Part shown: one piece after another, positions 33,516 to 42,443 of the stretch
Layout: each line of letters starts with the position of its first letter
Numbering within the stretch: the stretch's first letter is position 1
NCBI GenBank assembly: GCA_035574315.1
Contig: DATLYW010000048.1
Coordinates: 62,001 to 126,000 of the forward strand
DNA: 64,000 nt
Reading direction: 5' to 3'
From: Candidatus Zixiibacteriota bacterium
GTDB taxonomy: Bacteria; Desulfobacterota; Binatia; UBA9968
The notes under the pieces: model-generated
Databases searched by the model: none
What the model was told of the DNA's origin: nothing
Seen by the model: the letters and a program-made list of their open reading frames with translations, nothing else
Program-made: the position numbers and the translations under genes

Positions 33516-34262
33516 CTACACCGCCGCGGGCTCGCGCCGCAGGCCGTCGCGCTCGATGCCGCACAGCGCGGCAACTTCGTCACGGTACTGAAGCCACCGG
33601 ACCAGCGCGCCGGACATCGCCGCTGCCACCACCGAGCGGCGAACCGGTTCGACGTGCTCCAGGATGGCCGTCCAGGCGAGCGTGCGGTGACGACCTTCCA
33701 CCTGCCGGTGCGCCTTGGTCAAGGCGAGATGCTCGACGCTCATGCCGTAATGCTTCACCAGCGGATGCTCTTCCAACGGCGGCGGCGTGGGCGCGATCGC
33801 AGCTTCGAACAGCGAGCGCTCGTCCTTCGTGCCTTCGACGAAAATCGTGACGATGGCCGCCGCGACGTCCCAGCCGCGCCGCAGCGTAGCGTCATCGAGA
33901 TAGTCGCGGTAACGTCTCGCGGCGGGCACCAGCTCGATGTTTTCGAACCGGCTCAGATCCATTCCCAGTCCGCGCGCGTACTCGAGGAAAAGCTCCGGAT
34001 GCGGCTTGCCCGCGATCAAACCGCCGGTCTCTTCTTCATAGAGATTCTCGGCGAGGCTGCGCCTCACCTCGGGGATCGGGCACTGAACATAAGCCCGTCC
34101 TACCAGAACGGGAAAATCCCTCACGTAGGTCGCATACTCCTGCTCGAAGTGGAGGTGGAGCTTTTCCCTGGGCACCCTCCCGCTCACGAACGCGGGCCAC
34201 GCCCAATGGTCCTTGCCCTCCATGACCGTGAGAAGTTTTTCCCGAAACGTATCCCGATCCAT
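33516..34262 (-). CDS. heme-oxygenase-like diiron (HDO) family protein
   Basis: A 248-residue all-helical protein of the iron-containing redox enzyme/TenA-PqqC superfamily. Candidate ligands lie in LHFEQEYATYVRDFP, NLYEEETGG, KPHPELFLEY and VEGTKDERSLF, with a C-terminal helix EHLALTKAHRQVEGRH. The repeated E/H/D spacing is what the HDO diiron fold uses. Family members oxidise or cleave small molecules, for example in PABA or fatty-acid chemistry. The ATG at 34262 is used; upstream extension has no support. The gene is 152 nt from the glutathione reductase gene, same strand. Confidence 0.78.
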   Translation of the reverse strand: MDRDTFREKLLTVMEGKDHWAWPAFVSGRVPREKLHLHFEQEYATYVRDFPVLVGRAYVQCPIPEVRRSLAENLYEEETGGLIAGKPHPELFLEYARGLGMDLSRFENIELVPAARRYRDYLDDATLRRGWDVAAAIVTIFVEGTKDERSLFEAAIAPTPPPLEEHPLVKHYGMSVEHLALTKAHRQVEGRHRTLAWTAILEHVEPVRRSVVAAAMSGALVRWLQYRDEVAALCGIERDGLRREPAAV

Positions 34263-34414
34263 GGCCGAACCCCCACCTGTGCTGGAGAAAGCAACTGCCG
34301 TGCCACGAGAAAAACCATGATTTTTCACGGGCTTTGTCGCAGCCGCCCGGAGCAAAATGCCAAATGCGGCACGTCCTGCGGGCACACCTGTCCCGGGTCG
34401 GGCTCGCCGGCTTG

Positions 34415-35767
34415 CTAGGTCGCTCTGGTGCGCATCGTTACGAACTCCTCCGCGGCGGTCGGGTGAATCCCGATCGTGGCGTCGAACTGCGCCTTGGTGG
34501 CGCCGCAGTTCATGGCGACCGCAAAGCCCTGGATGATTTCCCCCGCCTCTTCGCCGACCATATGGCAGCCGAGCACGCGGTCGGTCCGGCGGTCGACGAC
34601 GATCTTCATCATCGTTCTCTCGTCGCGGCCGGTCAGCGTGTGCTTCAGGGGCCGGAAGCTCGTCCTGAAAACGTCGATCTCTCCGTAACGCTCCCGCGCG
34701 TCGCCTTCGGTGAGACCCACGGTACCCACGCTCGGGGTGCTGAAGACCGCCGTGGGAACGTTGGCATAGCTCGGACGCATCGGATTTTGGTTGAAAAGCG
34801 TTTCCGCGACGGCGCGACCCTCGGCAATCGCCACCGGCGTCAGCATCATGCGGTCCGTGCAGTCGCCGATCGCGTAGACGCTCTCCACACTGGTCCTGGA
34901 ATAGTCGTCGACCGCGACGGCACCGTTCGGCTTCAGCGCAACTCCCGCTTCTTCCAGCCCCAGCCCGCGGGTGTTGGGAGCCCGTCCGGTCGCGTAGAGC
35001 ACGCGGTCGGCTTCGACGACGGCGCCGCTGGAGAGAGCGACGCGCAGCCCGCCCCCGCGGCTCTCGATGCGCTCGACGCGGACGTTGAACCGAAGATCGA
35101 TCCCTCGCTTCGCCATCTCCTCGCCGAGAGAGCACCTGATGTCTTCGTCGAATCCTCGAAGCAGGGCCGGCCCGCGATGGACCAGCACGACCTTTGCGCC
35201 GAGGCCGTGAAAGATGCCCGCGAACTCCACGGCGATGTAGCCGCCGCCGACGATCACCACCTTCCCGGGCAGCGCCGGAAGGTGAAACGCTTCGTTCGAG
35301 GTGATGGCGAGCTCGGCCCCGGGAACCGCGGGTACGACCGGCCAGCTCCCGACGGCGACCAGGATGTAGCGGGCGGTCACGCGGCGGCCGCCGATCTCCA
35401 CCGCGTGCGGTCCGAGAAGACGCGCACGCCCTTCCATGACCGTCACGCCGGTATCCTCCAGGAGCTTGCGGTAGACGCCGTTGAGCCGCGCGATTTCCCG
35501 GTCCTTGTTCGCGATCAGCCGCGCCCAATCGATTCGACGCTCCCCCACCGTCCATCCGAACGCCGCCGCGTCCTCGAAGTCTTCGCTGAACTGCGCGGCG
35601 TAGACGAGGAGTTTTTTCGGGATGCAACCTGCGTTGACGCACGTTCCCCCGAGGTATCGTTCCTCGGCGATCGCAACCCTGGCGCCGTAAGCGGCCGAAA
35701 CCCGGCTGGCGCGCACGCCGCCCGACCCGGCGCCGATCGTGAACAGATCATAGTCGTATTGAGCCAT
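34415..35767 (-). CDS. gor: glutathione-disulfide reductase
   Basis: A 450-residue flavoprotein disulfide reductase. FAD motif [14 protein letters not shown] at the N-terminus, redox-active Cys43 and Cys48 in [13 protein letters not shown], a second Rossmann motif [16 protein letters not shown], and the C-terminal catalytic His in [10 protein letters not shown]. The GTCVNxGCIPKK form and lack of a mercury or lipoamide tail fit glutathione reductase. It supplies reduced glutathione in the cytoplasm. It is divergent from the MFS gene at 35907. Confidence 0.93.
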   Translation of the reverse strand: MAQYDYDLFTIGAGSGGVRASRVSAAYGARVAIAEERYLGGTCVNAGCIPKKLLVYAAQFSEDFEDAAAFGWTVGERRIDWARLIANKDREIARLNGVYRKLLEDTGVTVMEGRARLLGPHAVEIGGRRVTARYILVAVGSWPVVPAVPGAELAITSNEAFHLPALPGKVVIVGGGYIAVEFAGIFHGLGAKVVLVHRGPALLRGFDEDIRCSLGEEMAKRGIDLRFNVRVERIESRGGGLRVALSSGAVVEADRVLYATGRAPNTRGLGLEEAGVALKPNGAVAVDDYSRTSVESVYAIGDCTDRMMLTPVAIAEGRAVAETLFNQNPMRPSYANVPTAVFSTPSVGTVGLTEGDARERYGEIDVFRTSFRPLKHTLTGRDERTMMKIVVDRRTDRVLGCHMVGEEAGEIIQGFAVAMNCGATKAQFDATIGIHPTAAEEFVTMRTRAT

Positions 35768-35842
35768 CGCTCGTCACCCTCTCGTCTGGACGTTTGCTCA
35801 TGATAAAAGGCGCCGCCGGTTTCCTCAACCGCGCCCGGCTCT

Positions 35843-35871
35843 TTGACACCCACGGTGGTTTCGGGAACAAT
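35843..35871 (+). promoter_or_regulatory. sigma-70 promoter before the MFS gene
   Basis: A perfect TTGACA, 17-nt spacer and AACAAT (4 of 6). The predicted start is near 35878, about 29 nt before ATG 35907. This is the best sigma-70 -35 box among those noted here. Confidence 0.6.
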
Positions 35872-35906
35872 AGCGCGGTCCCGATTCCGCCCGTAGCCGA
35901 TCTCCG

Positions 35907-37154
35907 ATGACCGAGGCCGCCGCACGCATCGCCGCCGCAAACCATCGACTGCTCGAGGCGCTGAGCGCGCTGCGCCATCGCAACTACCGGCTCTACTGGC
36001 TCGGGCAGCTCTCCTCCGTCCTCGCACAAAACATGGAAGGCGTGGCCCAGGCGTGGTTGGTCCTCGAGCTCACCGACTCGCCGTTGATGCTCGGCGCCGC
36101 CGGCCTGGCGTTCGCGGCACCGACGATCCTGCTGACGCTGCTCGGCGGCGTCATCGCCGATCGAGCCGACCGCCGACGCATCATGATCGTTTCCCAGACG
36201 GTCTCCGCAGCCGTCTTCGCGTCCGTCGGCACGCTGGTGGCCGTCGGCAGGATAGCGCTGTGGCACGTTCTGCTCTTCGCCTTCGTCTCGGGCTCCGTTC
36301 GCGCCTTCGACCGGCCGAGCCGCATGGCCCTGTTGCCCCAGATGGTTCCGAGATCGGAGATCCCCAACGCGGTGGCGATCGGCGGAACGATCTGGCAGCT
36401 GAACCGGCTCATGGGACCGGCCGTGGCCGGCATGCTGATCTACTGGGTCGGCGTCGGCCCGACCTATTATTTCTGTCTGGCCGCGTCGCTGAGCGCGGTG
36501 GCGCTCTGGCTCGCAATCCGCCTCGAGCGCCGCCCCGCGGCGGCCGTGAGCGGCGGGCTCGTGCAGAACATGGTCGCCGGGCTGTCGTTCATCCGCCAAA
36601 ACCAGATCTATTCCACGTTCATCGGGATGGCCTTCTTCAACAGCGCCTTCGGCATGTCCTACCTGGTGCTGATGCCGGTCTTCGCCCGCAACGTGCTCGA
36701 GGTTGGATCGCGCGGCTTCGGTTTCCTGCAGAGCGCGGGCGGCGCCGGCGCGCTGTGCGGCGTGCTCCTGGTGGCGTTTTTCGCAACCGCTCGCAGAAAG
36801 GGGCTCATGGCGATCGGCGGCGCGCTTCTCTTCGGCTGGCTCCTGATCGTTTTCGCCCTGTCACGCTCGTATCCGCTTTCGCTGGCGCTGGCCTTCGCGC
36901 TGGGCGCCGCCAGCCAGTTTTACATCACGACGATCAACTCGATCCTGCAGGTCAACCTCCCCGATCACCTGCGCGGCCGCGTCATGGGAATCTACGGGCT
37001 TGCCTGGGAGCTGATGCCGGTCGGCGGGATGATCGCCGGCGCGATCGCGGAATATGCCGGTGCTCCGGCGGCGGTGGCGATCGGAGGAGCTGCCGTCGGC
37101 GCGATGGCGCTGGTGGTGGCGGCCCGGCGGCCCGAGATGCGCCGGCTGGAATAG
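35907..37154 (+). CDS. MFS transporter (MFS_3/EntS-like)
   Basis: A 415-residue, 12-helix carrier. An N-terminal cytoplasmic helix is followed by HRNYRLYWLGQLSSVLAQN (helix 1) and the loop signature GGVIADRADRRR between helices 2 and 3. A second, weaker copy of the pattern appears at the half-way point. The family exports siderophores or drugs by proton antiport. It is followed 20 nt later by a ParB-like gene on the same strand, a link of unclear meaning. Confidence 0.87.
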   Translation: MTEAAARIAAANHRLLEALSALRHRNYRLYWLGQLSSVLAQNMEGVAQAWLVLELTDSPLMLGAAGLAFAAPTILLTLLGGVIADRADRRRIMIVSQTVSAAVFASVGTLVAVGRIALWHVLLFAFVSGSVRAFDRPSRMALLPQMVPRSEIPNAVAIGGTIWQLNRLMGPAVAGMLIYWVGVGPTYYFCLAASLSAVALWLAIRLERRPAAAVSGGLVQNMVAGLSFIRQNQIYSTFIGMAFFNSAFGMSYLVLMPVFARNVLEVGSRGFGFLQSAGGAGALCGVLLVAFFATARRKGLMAIGGALLFGWLLIVFALSRSYPLSLALAFALGAASQFYITTINSILQVNLPDHLRGRVMGIYGLAWELMPVGGMIAGAIAEYAGAPAAVAIGGAAVGAMALVVAARRPEMRRLE

Positions 37155-37174
37155 CAACGACAGAGGGTCGAACC

Positions 37175-38164
37175 ATGGCCGAGAAAAAAACCAGGGCGAA
37201 AAAAGGGGCTTCGCGCAGGCGCCGAAAAATCGCCGGGAAAGCGGTCGCGCTCGAGCCCGCCGAGCTTCTCGCCGGTGCGCCGCCCGAGGCCGTCGCGGAG
37301 CTCCGACGGGCGATCGAAAGCGACGGCGGCAAGGCGCTCGTTTCGTATCGCGAGCCGTTCGGCGGGCGCTGGCTCGTGCTCGCCGCTTTGCCGATCGACA
37401 GCGTCGCGCCGACGCCGTACCAGCGAAATCTCTCCGACGCCCACGTTCGCCGGCTGGAATCCTGCATCGCGAAAATCGGCCGCTTCCTCGATCCGATCAT
37501 CGCCGTTCGCGGCCCGAGGGAAGCCGAAGCGCGCTACTGGACCCCGAACGGCAACCACCGTCTCGCCGCGATGCGCACGCTCGGCGCCAGGACCATCGTC
37601 GCGCTCGTCGTTCCCGAGCCGTCCGTCGCCTACCAGATCCTCGCGCTCAACACCGAAAAAGCCCACAACCTCCGGGAGCGCGCCCTCGAAGTGATCAAGA
37701 TGTACCGGGAGCTCGCGGCCCTGGACCAGGCGGCGGAAAAAAGCTACGCACTCGAGTTCGAGGAGGCGGCGCTGGTGACGCTCGGCCTCTGCTATCTGGA
37801 GCGGCCGCGCTTCAGCGGCGGCGCGTATCACCCGCTCCTCAGGCGCTGCGACGCCTTCCTCGACCGCCCGCTGCGAAGCGCCCTCGCCGTCCGGGAACAA
37901 CGGGCGCGCGCGCTCATGGAGCTCGACGACGCGGTGATGGAGAAAGTCGAGGGCCTCAAGGCCCGCGGACTGACCAGCCCGTATCTCAAGAGCTTCGTGG
38001 TCGCGCGCGCCAACCCGCTGCGCTTTCGGCCCAGGGACGCCGCTCCGCTCGGCTTCGACGAGGTGCTGGAGCGCATGGCCAGGGCGGTGGCCAGGCTGAA
38101 CGTCGAACGCGTCCGGGTCGAGGATCTGGCGCGCTCGGGAGGCGCGCCGGAAGAAGACTCCTGA
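37175..38164 (+). CDS. solitary ParB/Srx-like nuclease-fold protein
   Basis: A 329-residue protein. A basic N-terminal tail (KKTRAKKGASRRRRKIAGK) precedes a ParB/sulfiredoxin-like domain (about residues 70-165): LPIDSVAPTPYQRNLSDAHV, then YWTPNGNHRLAAMRTLGART, where classic ParB has GERRxxA. The rest is helical and has no clear DNA-binding HTH. There is no ParA gene, no parS-like site seen and no plasmid context. It may be a CTP- or ATP-binding switch protein of the ParB fold, or a nuclease-like protein. Co-transcription with the MFS gene is likely. Confidence 0.72.
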   Translation: MAEKKTRAKKGASRRRRKIAGKAVALEPAELLAGAPPEAVAELRRAIESDGGKALVSYREPFGGRWLVLAALPIDSVAPTPYQRNLSDAHVRRLESCIAKIGRFLDPIIAVRGPREAEARYWTPNGNHRLAAMRTLGARTIVALVVPEPSVAYQILALNTEKAHNLRERALEVIKMYRELAALDQAAEKSYALEFEEAALVTLGLCYLERPRFSGGAYHPLLRRCDAFLDRPLRSALAVREQRARALMELDDAVMEKVEGLKARGLTSPYLKSFVVARANPLRFRPRDAAPLGFDEVLERMARAVARLNVERVRVEDLARSGGAPEEDS

Positions 38165-38321
38165 GGAGTTCACTGGCCGGCGGACATGCATCGAAATCGG
38201 GCGGGGCCTGGCCGCCGTGATACGAGGGCAGCGTCCTCCCGGACCCGCGAATGATTCCCTTCCCCTCGCGGTCGGTTTGCGATAAAAGAACCCTGGGCTG
38301 CGGTGACGGAGCACAGAAAAA

Positions 38322-39029
38322 ATGTCGGGGTGGAAAGCGCGCATCGGATATCTGTCCCCCTCGGTCTTCGAAACGCCCTCGGACTGGAACCTGATCCTGC
38401 CCAAGGGCTTTACCATCGTCGCCACGGGACTGAACGTGCGCGCCCACACCCCCGAGGAGTTCGACAAGGCCGTGGCGGCGCTCGAAACCGGCCTTGAGAT
38501 CTTCCGCGCCGAGGAGTGCGACGTCGTGCTGCTCGGAGGAATCACCCTCGGTACGCAGCGGGGCTATCGGGAGGAGCAAGAGATCGTAGCCGGCCTTTCG
38601 GCCCGCGTCGGGCTACCCGTCATTACCGCGATGGGCGCCAGCGCAGAGGCGCTCAGGCGCCTGCGGGCAAAAACGGTCGTGATCGCCACCGCGTACAAGG
38701 AATCGATCAACGACGCCGTCCGGCGCTACTACGAATCGGCGGGATTTCAGGTTCTCGGCATCCGGGGCCTGCAAGTTTCCAGGCCCGTGGATCAGGTCAA
38801 GCTTCCGGACTACGCCTCGTACAACGTCGCGCGCGCGCTTTACCGAGAGCACCCGAAGGTCGACGCCGTCCTGATTCAGGGCCGCTGGCGCTCGGTGGCG
38901 TGTGTGGAGGAGCTGGAAAAGGACGTGGACCGTCCGGTCGTATCGAGCACGGCGGCCTCTCTCTGGTGGGTCATCCGCACGCTGGGAATGAAGATCAGCA
39001 TTCCCGGCTATGGTCAGCTGCTGCGCTGA
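38322..39029 (+). CDS. Asp/Glu racemase-maleate isomerase fold protein lacking both catalytic cysteines
   Basis: A 235-residue protein of the AMDase/maleate cis-trans isomerase group: RIGYLSPSVFETPSDW, LPKGFTIVATGLNVRAHTPE and DRPVVSSTAASLWWVIRTLG match family segments. The two active-site cysteines, normally in xCTSG and xCTNL loops, are replaced: the first loop reads LLGGITLGTQRG and the second LIQGRWRSVACVE. The usual two-base chemistry is therefore unlikely. There may be a different reaction or only binding. It starts at ATG 38322 with no strong ribosome site. Confidence 0.75.
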   Translation: MSGWKARIGYLSPSVFETPSDWNLILPKGFTIVATGLNVRAHTPEEFDKAVAALETGLEIFRAEECDVVLLGGITLGTQRGYREEQEIVAGLSARVGLPVITAMGASAEALRRLRAKTVVIATAYKESINDAVRRYYESAGFQVLGIRGLQVSRPVDQVKLPDYASYNVARALYREHPKVDAVLIQGRWRSVACVEELEKDVDRPVVSSTAASLWWVIRTLGMKISIPGYGQLLR

Positions 39030-39036
39030 CCGTAGC

Positions 39037-39074
39037 AAAAAAAAGCGGGACCGCCTCCCGGGAGGTGACCCCGC
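39037..39074 (-). terminator. strong intrinsic terminator, minus strand
   Basis: GCGGG/CCCGC and CCTCCC/GGGAGG pair as an outer and inner stem (39045-39074). On the minus strand the stem is followed by eight T residues (39044-39037). On the plus strand no T-run follows, so it ends a minus-strand transcript. It lies more than 400 nt after the EamA stop. Confidence 0.8.
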
Positions 39075-39257
39075 TTCCGACGCTGTCGCGTCCTGTCTCA
39101 GTTATACGCTTGGCTGGCTCGAAGCCCGTGCGTCGGCGACCTTCGTCCGGCGACTTGCAGCGCCCGGCCTGGCAGGCGTTTTTTCAACCGCCCCCTCTTC
39201 CTGTGCTCGCTCGATGGAGCGATTCAGCACCTTCCGGTGTTGGAGCTCGGGGCCGAA

Positions 39258-39347
39258 TCAGCCGACCCGCCGCTGGCCGCTGAGCGTTTCCCGGACGGCC
39301 CGCCGCAGCGGGCGATCCTGGCCCGGCGGAGTCTCCTCTCCGTTCAT
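39258..39347 (-). CDS. 29-codon ORF with a perfect ribosome site
   Basis: ATG 39347 has TAAGGAGGGAGT 4-5 nt before it, one of the strongest ribosome sites in the window. The peptide begins MNGEETPPGQDRPLRRAVRE and ends RRVG before TGA. Reading past the TGA gives FGPELQHRKVLNRSIERAQE and about 31 more residues to TAA at 39102. A full-length 81-residue reading is plausible if the TGA is an error or is recoded. Confidence 0.4.
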   Translation of the reverse strand: MNGEETPPGQDRPLRRAVRETLSGQRRVG

Positions 39348-39444
39348 AGGACTCCCTCCTTACATCGTCGCCGCAAACGATCCGCGGGCGCGCTCCGCGC
39401 GTCGCTCCGGCGTGCCCTTCACGGAGGTGGTGGGCACAGTCCCT

Positions 39445-39473
39445 CTCCTATCGCTCTGCCGTCTGCTTGTCAA
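39445..39473 (-). promoter_or_regulatory. TTGACA promoter-like sequence of the minus-strand transcript
   Basis: On the minus strand: TTGACA (6 of 6), 17 nt, TAGGAG (3 of 6). Predicted start near 39438, directly at a GTG codon (39437), so the first small frame would be leaderless. It is 14 nt past the EamA stop. Confidence 0.45.
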
Positions 39474-39486
39474 GGGACTTCGCCCG

Positions 39487-40347
39487 TCACCGTCCGGCCG
39501 CGACGGCTACCGTTCCGAGCACGACCGCGACCGTGCCGGCGACGGTGCGCGGGTTGATCTCCTCGCGGCCGCGGAGAAAGATCATCGCGATCAGCAGGTT
39601 CCAGAGCGGCGTGGTCGCCACGATCGGCGCCACCACGACGACCCGGCCGGAAGCGAGCGCTATCAACGACAGTAGCGCTCCGAGCGCTTCGAAAAATCCC
39701 GAAGCGCTGAAGTGCAGGACTCCTCTGCGGTCCCAGGGCGCGCGGCGGTCGCGAGCCCCCGCGCAGTAAGGCACCGCGCCGATCAGGGAGACGACCGCGA
39801 CCACGGCCGCGAAGAAGACCGGCTCGTTCGTGATCGTCAGGCCGAGGCGCCGCAGCGGAAAGGCGATGCCGGCCAGAGCGCCGGCCGCGAGCGAGTAGAG
39901 CACGTGCCACCAACGGTAGCCGGGCGGCGGCGCCTGCGGCTTCCACGAGATCAGTACGACGCCGACGACGATCAGGGCGGTCCCCGCGAGGATCATCCCG
40001 CCGGCTCGCTCGCCCATGACGAGCACCGCGATCGCCGCGCTCCAGAGCGGGTAGGTGTTGCGCAGCGGCTGGCTTCTGGCCGTCCCGACCTTGTGCAGGC
40101 CGATGAACGTGAGCAGGCTCGTGGCGCTCTGCAGGACTCCCAGGACGACGAACACCACCAGGGCCGGGGTGGCGAACCGCGGGATGCCCCCGGTCACGAA
40201 GACCGCCGTCCATAACGTAGCGGTGCGCGCCGTCAGCGAGACGACGGTCGCCACGATCGGCGTGGAGTAGCGGAGCCCGAACCAGCCGAAAACCGTGAAG
40301 AGCGCGTACGATAGGGCGGCGAGGAGAGCAATGGCCTCAGGGGTCAT
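39487..40347 (-). CDS. EamA/DMT-family transporter
   Basis: A 286-residue membrane protein with ten predicted helices in two EamA repeats. Helix 1 is AIALLAALSYALFTVFGWFG, and the paired signature TYPLWSAAIAVLVMGER recurs as TTPLWNLLIAMIFLRGRE in the second half. Members export amino acids or metabolites. ATG 40347 puts helix 1 at residue 5; ATG 40413 would add a 22-residue Arg/Ala tail with no ribosome site. It faces the serine protease gene across a 454-nt gap. Confidence 0.85.
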   Translation of the reverse strand: MTPEAIALLAALSYALFTVFGWFGLRYSTPIVATVVSLTARTATLWTAVFVTGGIPRFATPALVVFVVLGVLQSATSLLTFIGLHKVGTARSQPLRNTYPLWSAAIAVLVMGERAGGMILAGTALIVVGVVLISWKPQAPPPGYRWWHVLYSLAAGALAGIAFPLRRLGLTITNEPVFFAAVVAVVSLIGAVPYCAGARDRRAPWDRRGVLHFSASGFFEALGALLSLIALASGRVVVVAPIVATTPLWNLLIAMIFLRGREEINPRTVAGTVAVVLGTVAVAAGR

Positions 40348-40801
40348 GACGCAAGGGCGGCGACTCCGAGCCACGCCGCTGGCGGCGCTTCGGGCAGCGG
40401 CTTGATCGTTCATGCATATACGCGAGCGGGAGATTGCGCAACCCGGCGCCGGGCCGCTCGCGGCCGACCCAATCCCGCAGAGGTTCGCGAGTCAATATGG
40501 AAAGTAGAAACGGGAAACCAAAGACCTGACGCCGATTTTGGCGGATCTCTGCCGGCCCGACGAAGCCACTGGCAAGGTGAATGCCGGCTGAGTCCTGCGG
40601 TTTTTTCCCGCCGCGCCGCTTTTCGTATATACTGGGGTCTGCGGCATTCGCGGCGCGTGCGGTCGAGGCGGGCGCAACCGAGCGGCCTCGGGGCTCCTGA
40701 AAACAGAGCCCCGGCCGCGCGCGACGGTCGCGTTCCCGCCTGGACGGCGCCGCCGCGCGTCCGGCCCGTGCCGGGCTGAAAAAACGCTCTGTGAGGTGAC
40801 G
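40348..40801. other. gap between divergent exporter and protease genes
   Basis: No gene is seen. A TATACT box (40628-40633) in CGTATATACTGGGG could be a plus-strand -10, although the -35 side is poor. An 8-bp hairpin CGGGGCTC/GAGCCCCG (40689-40713, 9-nt loop) lies in the predicted leader of the protease gene. The last bases hold GAGGTGA, the protease ribosome site. Confidence 0.45.
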
Positions 40802-42352
40802 ATGGTTCGAACATTGGTCTGCTCGTTCGTCTTCATTCTGCTGTGGAGTGTCGATGCCCGGCCGCTGACGGCTCAGGACAGGATCCGCGACCTCGTGGTC
40901 AAGATTCACGCGATCCATCACACGCCGGACGTGCTGCGACCCTGGATGAAAAACAGCCCGCAACAGGTGGGCGGATCGGGGGTGGTGATCCGGGGGCGGC
41001 GCATCCTGACCAACGCCCACGTGGTCCGCTACGCGAGCCAGATCTACGTCCAGCCCAACCAGTCCCCGGACAGAATCGCCGCCCGGGTGGAAGCGATCGC
41101 GCCGTCGATCGATCTCGCGGTGCTCAAGCTCGAAGACGAGGCATTTTTCGAGGGGCGGGGCTTTCTCCCCTTCGCGGACGAGCTGCCGCGCGTCAAGGAC
41201 GTGGTCAACGTCTACGGCTACCCGACCGGAGGGACCGAGCTCTCGGTCACCCAGGGGATCGTCTCGCGCATCGAGTTCACCGAATACTACTACCAGACGA
41301 GCGGCCTGCGCATACAGGTCGACGCTGCGCTGAATTTCGGCAACAGTGGCGGCCCGGCGGTCTCCGACGGGAAGCTGGTGGGGTTGGTCTTCAGCCTCAT
41401 CCAGAACGCCCAGAACATCGGTTACCTCATCCCTGTCGAGGAGATCGAGCTCTTCCTCGCGGACATCGCCGACGGCTCCTACGACGGCAAGCCTCAGATC
41501 CACGACTTCCTTCAGACCGTCGAGAACGACGCCCTGCGCCGCAAGCTCGGACTGCCTCCGGGCATCAACGGCATCATGGTCGCAGACTCCTACAGCAGGG
41601 ATCCCTCGTACCCGCTGCGGGAATGGGACGTCATCACGCGGATCGGCGACACGCCGATCGACAGCGACGGCAAGGTCACCGTGCGCTACGATCTCCGTCT
41701 CTCCGCCCTCTATCTGGTGCAGAAGCACGCGCGCAACGGGCAGCTCAAAGTCACCGTTTTCCGCGAGGGGCGGACGTTGGAAATCGATCTGCCGGTCCAC
41801 GGCGGCCGGGAACTCGTGGTGCCCTACCTGATGAACGACAACCCGCGCTACTTCATCGCCGGCCCCCTGGTCTTCTCGCAGGCGACCCAGGAGTACATCG
41901 AGCGGGTGGGCGTGCAGCGACTGCTCCCCGCGCGCCAGCACGCCAGCCTGTTGATCACCCGCCGCTACGACAAACCGGCCTTTCGCGGGGAAGAGCTGGT
42001 GGTGGTGGCGTCGCCGATGTTCCCGCACCGCAGCACCAAGGGATACGACAACCCGGAGCGATCCGTCGTAAGCGAGGTGAACGGCGTCCCGGTCCGGAAC
42101 CTCCGCCATCTGGTCGAAATCCTGCGCGACAGTGCCGCCCCGGACGCCACGTTCAAGTTTTCGACGGCCGGGCGCCGAACGCACGAGACCATGGTCTTCA
42201 ACCGCGCGGAGCTGCTGGCGTCGACCGCGGAGATTCTCGAAGAGAACGGCATCCGCCATCCCCACTCGCCCGACCTGCGCTCGGTGTGGGAGAAAGCGAT
42301 TCCCGACGCGCCGCGAGCGGCGGCCGCGGGCTGTTGCGTTTCGCGTCCCTAG
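40802..42352 (+). CDS. exported trypsin-like serine protease with PDZ-like region
   Basis: A 516-residue Deg/HtrA-like protein. A signal peptide (about residues 1-25) precedes the protease domain, with the triad His73 (TNAHVV), Asp104 (SIDLAVLKL) and Ser182 (GNSGGP). A PDZ-like section follows (about 255-330, SYPLREWDVITRIGDTPIDS) and a second such region near residues 390-470 (VVSEVNGVPVRNLRHLVEIL). The form resembles plant Deg and bacterial DegP-like proteases with atypical PDZ domains, acting in the periplasm. ATG 40802 is preferred over GTG 40796. Confidence 0.87.
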   Translation: MVRTLVCSFVFILLWSVDARPLTAQDRIRDLVVKIHAIHHTPDVLRPWMKNSPQQVGGSGVVIRGRRILTNAHVVRYASQIYVQPNQSPDRIAARVEAIAPSIDLAVLKLEDEAFFEGRGFLPFADELPRVKDVVNVYGYPTGGTELSVTQGIVSRIEFTEYYYQTSGLRIQVDAALNFGNSGGPAVSDGKLVGLVFSLIQNAQNIGYLIPVEEIELFLADIADGSYDGKPQIHDFLQTVENDALRRKLGLPPGINGIMVADSYSRDPSYPLREWDVITRIGDTPIDSDGKVTVRYDLRLSALYLVQKHARNGQLKVTVFREGRTLEIDLPVHGGRELVVPYLMNDNPRYFIAGPLVFSQATQEYIERVGVQRLLPARQHASLLITRRYDKPAFRGEELVVVASPMFPHRSTKGYDNPERSVVSEVNGVPVRNLRHLVEILRDSAAPDATFKFSTAGRRTHETMVFNRAELLASTAEILEENGIRHPHSPDLRSVWEKAIPDAPRAAAAGCCVSRP

Positions 42353-42443
42353 CGAGACGGCGCCCCGCGATTGCTCTGGCCGAACGGCTGTTATAAGATC
42401 GATCCGCCTTTGCTCCGGAGCCCCGGAACGGTGGGATAGCACG

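Larger units (their letters stand above)
39037..39475 (-). other. candidate independent minus-strand transcript with micro-ORFs
   Basis: The 39030-39486 gap is bounded on the minus strand by a promoter-like sequence (39473-39445) and the strong terminator at 39037. Between them are a 25-codon GTG frame (39437-39360) ending TAA, then at once TAAGGAGGGAGT and a 29-codon ATG frame (39347-39258). That frame stays open for 51 further codons after its TGA, to TAA at 39102. No gene lies downstream on this strand. It may be a short structured RNA, a micro-ORF message or an interrupted small gene. Details are in the findings. Confidence 0.45.

Noticed and set aside
39045..39080. Hairpin as a terminator for the plus-strand isomerase-like gene
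   Set aside because: The T-run is only on the minus strand; on the plus strand an A-run precedes the stem and no T-run follows.
39037..39475. tmRNA, RNase P RNA or 6S RNA
   Set aside because: I looked for the tmRNA acceptor end, the RNase P P4 segments and a long 6S-like stem and found none.
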